NCBI GenBank assembly: GCA_014729955.1
Contig: WJJA01000141.1
Span: forward strand, 1-9,291
Direction: 5' to 3'
Length of the DNA: 9,291 nt
Source: a bacterium
GTDB lineage: Bacteria > Electryoneota > Electryoneia > Electryoneales > Electryoneaceae
Within the stretch, counting starts at the first letter, position 1; each line of letters opens with the position of its first letter. The notes beneath the pieces were generated by a model. The model made no database searches. It worked only from the letters and a program-made list of their open reading frames with translations, and was not told where the DNA came from. The translations under genes and the position numbers were made by a program. Below are positions 1-5,128 of this stretch, piece by piece.

Positions 1-647
1 AGGTAACCGTCCCCGATGTCCGCGTGCGGAGCGATCGTCATCCCGCCCCCGTAGGCCTTGCCGTTCGCCGCGACCACCAGCATGTAACGTCCGTTCAACA
101 TCGTGTCGCCGTCGATGAAGAAGGTCAATTCCACCGGTTTGAAGGTCGTCAGCACCTGGAACAGGGCGATCACGTAGCAGAGGGTGCCTCCGAAGCGGCA
201 TTTTGAATCCCGCACCTTGCGTGCGATCAGGGAGTCGAAGCCGACGCCGGCGATGGAGAGGAAGGGTTTGCCGTTGATGGTGGGCAGGTCGATGGTTTCG
301 ATCCCGGGATTGCGCATGCCTTGCACCGCACGTCGGAGGGAGCCGGGAAAGCCCAGGTTGCGGGGAAAATCGTTCCCGCGCCCGCAGGGCAGCATGCCGT
401 AGAGGGGGCCGTCCAGGCGTGCGGTCGAGACCACGTCGTGCATGGTGCCGTCCCCGCCCATGGCCAGCACGCTGTCGTAGGCCTCGTTGCGCGCGGCACT
501 CGCCTCTTCGATCAGATGGTTCCGCGACTCGGTGATGACATAGTCATAGGTGTGCGGGTGGTCGGCGGTCCACTCGCGCATCTTCGGCAGCAGCTCGAGG
601 GGGCGTCCCCCGGCCGCGCGTGGGTTGATCAGGACTTTGTGGCGCAT
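1..647 (-). CDS. Diacylglycerol kinase family lipid kinase (YegS/DagK-like), C-terminus cut off by window edge
   Basis: Phosphorylates a lipid hydroxyl (diacylglycerol, sphingoid base or a related lipid) with ATP at the inner face of the cytoplasmic membrane. Reading from the ATG at 647 down to position 1 gives 215 complete codons with no stop. The protein opens MRHKVLINPRAAGG, the usual first beta strand of DAGK_cat proteins. The nucleotide-binding GGDGT motif is at residues 64-68. A GRGNDF motif (about 89-94) follows, and a GGGMTIAPHADIGDG segment (about 200-214) matches the start of the second, lipid-kinase C-terminal domain. Family members are usually about 290-320 residues, so roughly a quarter to a third lies outside the window. 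No convincing Shine-Dalgarno precedes the ATG, but the N-terminal motif fixes the start well. Whether the lipid is diacylglycerol or another cannot be judged from sequence. Confidence 0.93.
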   Translation of the reverse strand, partial: MRHKVLINPRAAGGRPLELLPKMREWTADHPHTYDYVITESRNHLIEEASAARNEAYDSVLAMGGDGTMHDVVSTARLDGPLYGMLPCGRGNDFPRNLGFPGSLRRAVQGMRNPGIETIDLPTINGKPFLSIAGVGFDSLIARKVRDSKCRFGGTLCYVIALFQVLTTFKPVELTFFIDGDTMLNGRYMLVVAANGKAYGGGMTIAPHADIGDGY

Positions 648-918
648 GGCAGCAATGTACGTACGTTCTGTGTCCCCTGCACGTCGCAACGGGAAAAGGA
701 TCGATATCCCGTCGGTAACGGAGGACGCTGGGCCGGGTTTGCCTGTGACCTTGAGAAACCGTGTTGTCGTGTCCCGGCCCGCGTCGGGGGGGTATGACCC
801 GACACCCGGAATGGCGTGCTTGTCCGCCCGCATTCGTGGCGTACTTGCCCGCCCCGGGGGGACTAACCGCCGTTCTCCCGGCGGATTGATTCCTCTACGA
901 CCCGGAAACCAACCCTAA
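648..918. other. Gene-free stretch between lipid kinase and MITE A
   Basis: No credible gene on either strand. The part next to 647 must hold the lipid kinase promoter, but no clear -35/-10 pair is visible. The stretch contains the REP-like repeat copy at 765-805. It also contains two similar GC-rich pieces, CTTGTCCGCCCG and CTTGCCCGCCCC, about 24 bases apart (near 819-855), and a small hairpin CCGCCG-TTCTCC-CGGCGG at 867-884. No T-run follows the hairpin on either strand, so it is not a classical terminator. The CTAA at 915-918 is the left target duplication of the mobile element that starts at 919. Confidence 0.6.
765..805 (-). repeat. REP-like palindromic repeat, copy 1
   Basis: Read on the minus strand from 805 to 765, this segment begins GTGTCGGGTCATACCC and ends GGGACACGACA. 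It aligns without gaps to 7163-7203 on the plus strand, about 33 of 41 bases identical by eye. The conserved blocks are GTGTCGGGTCA, ACCC, GACG, GGGCC and CGACA. The arms are partly complementary here and perfectly so in the other copy. Both copies are intergenic. This resembles dispersed REP-type palindromes rather than a transposon, since no target duplication or coding capacity is seen. Confidence 0.55.
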
Positions 919-1161
919 CCCGAATATTTCATGAATGGAGAGAGTATTCTTTTCTAAAGCCCACATTAACAATAAGATAATATTGCGACATACAGTTTTT
1001 CACCGGCATAGATTGTGTTCAGGCCAAACTCATTTTTCATTCCTCCTTCGGGCGGTATCAACTGTGTCATCTGCTTTGTTCCGAAGGATTCGCGGTATAG
1101 CAATACTGCTTCATCCTTCGCGCCTCACATTTGAACAGTATGAACTCGTGAAATGTTCGGG
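919..1161 (+). mobile_element. MITE-like non-autonomous element, copy A (243 bp)
   Basis: The left end reads CCCGAATATTTCATGAAT and the right end, read inward, CCCGAACATTTCACGAGT: an 18-bp imperfect terminal inverted repeat, 15 of 18 identical. The element is flanked by a 4-bp direct repeat CTAA (915-918 and 1162-1165), as expected for a target site duplication. A second copy lies inverted at 2745-2989. By eye the two are roughly three quarters identical overall and better in the right half. The element is AT-richer than its surroundings and carries no transposase. A short open frame spanning it is shared with copy B only because the DNA is repeated. The family is not known to me; a DDE-transposase IS with 4-bp duplications (for example IS1380- or IS5-type) would be a plausible source, by inference only. 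Confidence 0.8.
1082..1120. other. Conserved long hairpin inside MITE A
   Basis: CGAAGGAT (1082-1089) pairs perfectly with ATCCTTCG (1113-1120). Inside it, GCGGTAT pairs with ATACTGC (one G-T wobble) around an AGCA loop, leaving a small TC/TTC internal bulge. The same 39-nt structure is kept in MITE B. There is no T-run after it. On the minus strand it lies about 40 nt past the arginine deiminase stop codon, so it could end or protect that transcript's 3' end; this is inference. Confidence 0.6.
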
Positions 1162-2421
1162 CTAAAACCCTACCCCGTCACGCTCGACCGGCATGGTCAT
1201 GCAGCGCGGGCCGCCGCGTCCACGCACCAGCTCACCGCCCGGGAACGGCACCACTTCAACCATGGCCGCCTCCAGCGCCCGCCGTGTGGAACCGTTCCGG
1301 CTGTACGACAGCACCGTGCCGGGTTTCAGCGCGAAGGTGTTGGCGGCGTCGTTCCACTGTTCGCGCAAAGCTTCGAGGATGTGTTCGCCGGGGGAGGTGA
1401 AGTTGCGCCGGTCGCCGGACACGGTCACTGTGATCTCCGGGACGATCACCTCCTCGTTCGCCAGACCTTCGAGGACGTTGTCGTAGCTGCGACGGTCCCC
1501 GTGACGGTCCAGCATTTCCAGTTTCAAACGCTGCGTGAACTGGTCGGGATCGGGCCCGGGGTACTCTGTGCCGAAGCGTTCGCACTGGGCTTTCACCCGC
1601 CGTGCCGCCTCCGCATAGAGGGCCGGTTCCTCCCAGAACATCGGCAGGGTGATGATCTGCTGACGGTCCACGAAGGTCAGCAGCGTATCCAGGTGCATGA
1701 ATTCATGGAGATGAGGGATGAAAACCTTCCCGACCTTTTCGATGTCGGTATTTGCAAACAGGTAGCGTGCCAGGTGCTCCACGCCGGCTTCGTTGGTACG
1801 CTCGCTGATGCCGACCAGCACCGTGTGTTCATCGGCTACCAGTACATCGCCGCCCTCGATGGTCTCGCCCTCCGTCTCGAAGATGCCGTCGTAGATCTCG
1901 AGGCCCTCGAACATCGGGTGGCGTTTGTAAACCGCTCGTGCAAGCGCGGCCTCGCGCCGCCGGATGCGAAAGTGGGGAGACGAAACAATCAGTTTGTCGG
2001 CAATGAAGAATGCGGGGTCACGTTGAAAGTAGAGGTTCGGCAGGGGTTCCAGCATGATCGGTTCATCCAGACGATACACCTCGGGGTAGCCCATGATCAG
2101 GTGAGTCGGCTGGATGGCCATGGGATCAGTTTCGCCGAGCAGGTCCGGCGGTACCACTTCACGCACCAGCTCCTCATGCCGGGACGGTTGTGCGCAAACA
2201 TCCTTCAGCAGGTCGGCGAAGTAGAGCACACGAACGCCGTGGTTCTGCATCTTGTGTACCAGTTCCTTGTGCTCCGGGCGTGCGAAATCGACATCGAGGA
2301 TATCGTCGAACAGCATCGCGGCCTTGTTCCAGGGCAGCATGCGCCGATGTTCCCACCCCGGTTGATGCACCATCACGGTCCGTAAACGACCGACCTCCGA
2401 ATAGACTCCCCAGGTCCCCAC
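1162..2421 (-). CDS. arcA: Arginine deiminase
   Basis: Hydrolyses L-arginine to L-citrulline and ammonia in the cytoplasm, normally the first step of the arginine deiminase pathway. Using the GTG at 2421 the product is 419 residues, the usual family size (about 410-420). Numbered from that GTG, the catalytic guanidino-modifying set is all visible: Asp135 (FQRDPAF), Glu189 (IEGGD), His243 and Asp245 (MHLDT) and the nucleophile Cys407 in GGPRCMTMP, with ERT at 207-209 and the C-terminal GGELVRGRGG run. The HLDT motif separates it from amidinotransferases. The GTG is preferred because AGGAGGT sits 4 bases upstream and the protein then opens GTWGVYSEVGRLRTVMVH, the normal family start. An in-frame ATG at 2520 would add 33 residues without family support or a ribosome site. 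No arcB, arcC or antiporter is nearby. The stop codon overlaps MITE A's target duplication. Confidence 0.95.
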   Translation of the reverse strand: MGTWGVYSEVGRLRTVMVHQPGWEHRRMLPWNKAAMLFDDILDVDFARPEHKELVHKMQNHGVRVLYFADLLKDVCAQPSRHEELVREVVPPDLLGETDPMAIQPTHLIMGYPEVYRLDEPIMLEPLPNLYFQRDPAFFIADKLIVSSPHFRIRRREAALARAVYKRHPMFEGLEIYDGIFETEGETIEGGDVLVADEHTVLVGISERTNEAGVEHLARYLFANTDIEKVGKVFIPHLHEFMHLDTLLTFVDRQQIITLPMFWEEPALYAEAARRVKAQCERFGTEYPGPDPDQFTQRLKLEMLDRHGDRRSYDNVLEGLANEEVIVPEITVTVSGDRRNFTSPGEHILEALREQWNDAANTFALKPGTVLSYSRNGSTRRALEAAMVEVVPFPGGELVRGRGGPRCMTMPVERDGVGF

Positions 2422-2425
2422 GTCA

Positions 2426-2432
2426 ACCTCCT
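2426..2432 (-). promoter_or_regulatory. Strong ribosome binding site that decides the arginine deiminase start
   Basis: On the minus strand AGGAGGT is followed by TGAC and then GTG (2421-2419), an ideal Shine-Dalgarno and spacing. The competing in-frame ATG at 2520 is preceded by GGCTCCCTTCTG, which has no such site. Confidence 0.8.
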
Positions 2433-2478
2433 GTCCGGTCTGACAGCGATCAAGCGCAAACGTTTTCAAGGATTTCGG

Positions 2479-2502
2479 AGTATAGGGGTTTCGAGCTTCG
2501 AA
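2479..2502 (-). promoter_or_regulatory. Possible arginine deiminase promoter/operator
   Basis: On the minus strand a TATACT (2484-2479) lies about 58 nt before the GTG start and could be a -10 box. No good -35 hexamer is found at 16-18 bases. Just upstream lies a short palindrome, TTCGA-AGC-TCGAA (2502-2490), which could bind a regulator. No convincing ArgR box was recognised. This is weak evidence and only a candidate. Confidence 0.25.
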
Positions 2503-2744
2503 GGCCACCGAGGCGTGCATCAGAAGGGAGCCGGCGATGTGTCACAACCCCGTATCACCCCGGGAAAGCGCTTGTTGAACGGGGACGCGCTTGCATGGCA
2601 CCTGACCACCGAACACACGGAAGAAATACCGAATCCGCATCCTTCCTTTAATGATTGTGAATACACAACTAAAGCATAACCTTGACTCAATAGCTCTCTA
2701 TTCCCATCACTTGATTTCACTGAAACGAATGTATTTTTACCTAT
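2503..2744. other. Gene-free upstream flank between arginine deiminase and MITE B
   Basis: No credible gene. Composition shifts from GC-rich near 2503 to AT-rich toward 2744. Reading frames entering from either side are shadows or run in from the MITE. A TTGACT (2682-2687, plus strand) is present without a matching -10 box. The final CTAT (2741-2744) is the left target duplication of MITE B. Confidence 0.5.
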
Positions 2745-2989
2745 CCCGGATATTTCACGAGTTCGAAGTATGTCAAATATGAGGCGCGAAGGATGAAGCT
2801 GTATTGCCATACCGCGAATTCTTCGCAACAAAGCACATGACGTACTTGGGACCGTCCGAAGGGGAAAAATAGATGAGTTTGACTTGGACACAAACTGTGC
2901 CGGAGAAAAACCGTTAAAACAGGATACTAAATTATTGTTAATATAGTTTTTTAGTAGACGGCCTTTTCTCCATTCATGTAATATCCGGG
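2745..2989 (-). mobile_element. MITE-like non-autonomous element, copy B (245 bp), inverted relative to A
   Basis: On the plus strand the left end is CCCGGATATTTCACGAGT and the right end, read inward, CCCGGATATTACATGAAT: an imperfect terminal inverted repeat with the same layout as in copy A. A direct repeat CTAT flanks it (2741-2744 and 2990-2993), differing from the CTAA of copy A, so the two copies were inserted separately. The reverse complement aligns with copy A from end to end with a few indels. The weakest part is the first 60 bases after the left repeat. It has no coding capacity for a transposase. Its right edge lies 66 bp before the preferred methyltransferase-ligase ATG, so it may have displaced or supplied that gene's promoter. 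Confidence 0.8.
2787..2825. other. Conserved long hairpin inside MITE B
   Basis: Equivalent of the 1082-1120 hairpin, of identical 39-nt length: outer arms CGAAGGAT (2787-2794) and ATTCTTCG (2818-2825), inner arms around a TGCC loop. Each arm pair has one mismatch, compared with none (one G-T wobble) in copy A. Retention of length and pairing in two diverged copies suggests the fold matters to the element. Confidence 0.5.
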
Positions 2990-3015
2990 CTATCCGTGCT
3001 GTATTGCACAGGCGT

Positions 3016-3036
3016 ACCCACCTGTTACAGGTGGGT
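3016..3036. other. Perfect 9-bp hairpin upstream of the methyltransferase-ligase gene
   Basis: ACCCACCTG (3016-3024), TTA loop, CAGGTGGGT (3028-3036). It sits 19 bases before the ATG at 3056 and 22 bases after the edge of MITE B's target duplication. It could be an operator, a leader-RNA hairpin or the remnant of a terminator; no T-run follows. Its presence argues that 2996-3055 is untranslated leader rather than coding sequence. Confidence 0.5.
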
Positions 3037-3055
3037 TCTTACGTGTGGGGCTTTC

Positions 3056-4327
3056 ATGCAACGCAAAAACGCCCATCCCTCGAAGGTGGTTCACCCCCGG
3101 ACCCTGGGTCCTCTTACCGAACTGGAAAACCATCTACCGCCCGAATGGTGGAAGACGCTGTTCAATGCGCTTTACATCAAGACCGACGCAGACGTGGTCG
3201 AGGATGCGGCGATCACGGTGCAGGAGGTGGATACAATCGTGCGCACGGTGGGTGCCCGGCGCGGCGACCGTATCCTGGACCTCTGCTGCGGACAGGGTCG
3301 CCACAGCCTTGAACTGCTTCGTCACGGGTACAAGCAGGTCACCGGCATCGATCGATCACGCTATCTTGTGCGACTTGCGAAACAACGTGCGGCACGGGAG
3401 AACCTGCCGGGCAAATTTCACGAGGGCGATGCACGCAAGCTGCGTGTGCCGGACAACAGCTTTGATATCGTGCTCATCATGGGCAATTCGTTCGGGTACT
3501 TCGATGCAGCCAGGGACGATGCTGCGGTCATGCAGGAAGTAAGGTCCGTATTGCGCCCGGGAGGCGCGCTGCTGCTGGACCTGGCGGATGGTTCATGGAT
3601 GCGGGAGCACTACCAGAAACGGACCTGGGAGTGGATCGACAAGGACCAGTTTGTCTGTCGTGAACGGGAACCGGCCTCCGACAAACAGCGCCTGATCAGC
3701 CGTGAAGTGATTGTCGACGCCGAGAAGGGTGTGATCGCGGACCAGTTTTATGCCGAACGACTCTATGATGAAGCAGCGATCACGGACTTGCTGTTAGAAA
3801 ACGGGTTCGAAGCCGTCAAGGTGCACTCCGGCCGGCGCACGTCCAGCGACAGGAACCAGGACCTCGGCATGATGGAGTTCCGGATCTGGGTCACGGCGGT
3901 CAACAAGGCGAAAAAGCCGTCGAAGAAAACATCAAAAGTGTTGTATCCCAAGGTAACGGTGCTGCTCGGCGACCCCCTCCTCGACGATCCGATCAAGGTC
4001 AATCAGCAATTCAACGAAGAAGACCTTGAAACGGTCGAACGCATGCGGTCGGCGCTGTCCGGGCTGGAACAGTATACCTTCGACTACCGGAACAACCATG
4101 CCCTGTTGCTGGAGGAGCTGTCGGCCGAGCCGCCGGCGTTTGTGTTCAACCTGTGCGACGAGGGATACCAGAACGACCCGCTGAAGGAGCTGCACGTCCC
4201 CGCGATCCTGGAAATGCTGAAGGTTCCCTATACCGGCGCGGGGCCTGCCTGGGTTTGTGCTACAACAAGCATCTCGTCAGCGCAATCGCAACCGCTGTCG
4301 ATGTGCCGGTTCCCCTCGAATCGCTGA
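3056..4327 (+). CDS. SAM-dependent methyltransferase fused to N-terminal part of a D-Ala-D-Ala-ligase-like ATP-grasp enzyme (frameshifted)
   Basis: Residues about 35-282 form a class I methyltransferase: the SAM-binding motif I is ILDLCCGQGRHSLEL (73-87), an acidic motif II lies near GIDRSR (97-102), then GDARKL, and LRPGGALLLDLADGS (166-180) is the usual post-motif strand. A basic linker KAKKPSKKTSK (284-294) joins it to a Rossmann-like pre-ATP-grasp domain (about 296-398) ending VPYTGAGPA, typical of D-alanine-D-alanine ligase relatives. After codon 398 (near 4250) the frame is wrong: the last 25 or so residues to the stop at 4327 are nonsense, and the true continuation is in the next frame (4246-4944). 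The ATG at 3056 is preferred to an in-frame GTG at 2996, since the 20 extra residues look non-coding and overlap a hairpin. The intact protein would be about 630 residues. Substrates are unknown; a methylated amino acid or dipeptide is a guess. Confidence 0.85.
   Translation: MQRKNAHPSKVVHPRTLGPLTELENHLPPEWWKTLFNALYIKTDADVVEDAAITVQEVDTIVRTVGARRGDRILDLCCGQGRHSLELLRHGYKQVTGIDRSRYLVRLAKQRAARENLPGKFHEGDARKLRVPDNSFDIVLIMGNSFGYFDAARDDAAVMQEVRSVLRPGGALLLDLADGSWMREHYQKRTWEWIDKDQFVCREREPASDKQRLISREVIVDAEKGVIADQFYAERLYDEAAITDLLLENGFEAVKVHSGRRTSSDRNQDLGMMEFRIWVTAVNKAKKPSKKTSKVLYPKVTVLLGDPLLDDPIKVNQQFNEEDLETVERMRSALSGLEQYTFDYRNNHALLLEELSAEPPAFVFNLCDEGYQNDPLKELHVPAILEMLKVPYTGAGPAWVCATTSISSAQSQPLSMCRFPSNR
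4244..4251 (+). other. Frameshift at a CCTG tandem tract splitting the fusion gene
   Basis: The tract is CCTG CCTG. Upstream the frame reads ...YTGAGPA; downstream the homologous sequence resumes as CLGLCYNKHL in a different frame. Adding one more CCTG unit restores GAGPACLGLCYNK, with the residue spacing expected of D-Ala-D-Ala-ligase relatives (TG-x-GP-xx-L-x-L-xxx-K). This points to loss of one 4-base unit by slippage, though a sequencing or assembly error would look the same. Confidence 0.8.
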
Positions 4328-4944
4328 TCTCCGAGCAGGAGATCGGCGGGCGGATTCCCGCGATCTATCCGGCGCTGTTGAAACCGGCACGCGGCGACAG
4401 CAGTTACGGCATCAACATGAACGCGGTCGTCTACAACCCCGACCAGGCGATCGAACAGATTGCCTATATCAAGAACGAGCTGGGGGTAACCGACATCCTG
4501 ATCCAGGAATTCCTGCAGGGTGTTGAACTCAGTATCGGCCTGATCGGCAATCCCGACAGCGGTTTCGTCTACCTCCCGATCCTGGAGGTGGACTATACTG
4601 ATCTTCCCGAAGAATTGCCCAGGATCCTCTCTTACGAGTCCAAGTGGATTCCCGGCTCGGAGTACTGGACGAAAATTCGTTTCCGTGAGTTCAGCGGTGA
4701 GGAAGAGACCAAGCGACTTTTGTACGATTCTTCCGCACGGCTTTTTGCACAATTGCAGTGCCGTGACTATGCACGATTTGACTTCCGCTGCGATGCGCAG
4801 GGTGTCCCCAAATTGCTCGAGGTGAATCCCAATCCGGGTTGGTGTTGGGACGGCAAACTGAATATCATGAATGAGTTCGCGGGGAACTCCTACCGCGACC
4901 TGCTGGAGATGATCCTGGCAGCGGCGCAAAAACGCCAATGCTGA
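4246..4944 (+). CDS. C-terminal ATP-grasp catalytic part of the D-Ala-D-Ala-ligase-like enzyme (downstream of frameshift)
   Basis: This is the continuation of the methyltransferase-ligase fusion in the shifted frame, 232 residues from CLGLCYNK. It carries the ATP-grasp core: KPARGDSSYG (46-55, ATP-binding lysine 46 and glycine/serine loop), ILIQEFLQGVELS (84-96, adenine and ribose contacts near Glu88 and Glu94), DYARFDFRCD (174-183) and LEVNPNPGW (191-199), where Asp179, Glu192 and Asn194 are the likely Mg2+ ligands. The family couples ATP to form an amide bond through an acyl phosphate. The WCWDGKLNIM ending differs from true Ddl enzymes (PGMT..S), so the substrate is probably not D-alanine. 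The frame is open back to a GTG at 4153, but residues before 4246 are nonsense. If the shift is real, no separate ribosome site is evident and this half is probably untranslated or inactive alone. Confidence 0.82.
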   Translation, partial: CLGLCYNKHLVSAIATAVDVPVPLESLISEQEIGGRIPAIYPALLKPARGDSSYGINMNAVVYNPDQAIEQIAYIKNELGVTDILIQEFLQGVELSIGLIGNPDSGFVYLPILEVDYTDLPEELPRILSYESKWIPGSEYWTKIRFREFSGEEETKRLLYDSSARLFAQLQCRDYARFDFRCDAQGVPKLLEVNPNPGWCWDGKLNIMNEFAGNSYRDLLEMILAAAQKRQC

Positions 4945-4981
4945 AGAAAACCCAGTAGACATATTCATCCGTGAGGTCACA

Positions 4982-5106
4982 CGCACGATAGAATCGTGCG
5001 CAAGACCCCATGGAACGAAGGGGGCTTGCCCCGGGTTCCATAACGGATGGCATGCAAATGCATGCAAGAGGTCGCAGCGAAGAGAAAGGAACCGGCTGAT
5101 CGGTTC
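4982..5106 (+). other. Hairpin-rich intergenic leader before the M28 peptidase
   Basis: Four inverted repeats lie in 125 bases: CGCACGAT-AGA-ATCGTGCG (4982-5000); ATGGAAC...GTTCCAT (5010-5016 with 5035-5041) enclosing GGGG(CTTG)CCCC; GCATGCA-AA-TGCATGC (5050-5065); and GAACCG-GCTGAT-CGGTTC (5089-5106). None is followed by a T-run. The first two could end transcription of the upstream gene. The last sits 22 bases before the peptidase ATG and could shape its 5' leader. I recognise no known riboswitch. Confidence 0.45.
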
Positions 5107-5128
5107 GGTGAAGACGGAAGGGTGTGCG

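Noticed and set aside
935..1165. Small open frame in MITE A whose translation (LFRRIRGIAILLHPSRL) resembles one on the minus strand in MITE B
   Set aside because: The similarity follows from the repeated DNA. The frames have no ribosome site, and differ in length and ends; the B frame runs out of the element. Not enough to call a gene.
1153..2385. Long open frame of 410 codons on the plus strand opposite arginine deiminase
   Set aside because: It is antisense to a fully convincing arginine deiminase, shows no family motifs, and arises from GC-rich codon structure.
2422..2520. N-terminal 33-residue extension of arginine deiminase from ATG 2520
   Set aside because: It has no ribosome site, exceeds the usual family length, and a perfect AGGAGG precedes GTG 2421 at the expected N-terminus.
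915..2993. Classical composite transposon moved as one unit
   Set aside because: The target duplications differ between the two elements and the outer flanks (CTAA at 915 and CTAT at 2990) do not match, so the block shows no sign of having been inserted as a whole.
2996..3055. GTG start at 2996 adding 20 residues to the methyltransferase fusion
   Set aside because: It begins 3 bases after MITE B's target duplication, includes a perfect hairpin, and its residues do not look like a methyltransferase N-terminus.
4228..5067. 279-codon minus-strand open frame over the ATP-grasp region
   Set aside because: It is antisense to recognised ATP-grasp motifs and shows no family signature.
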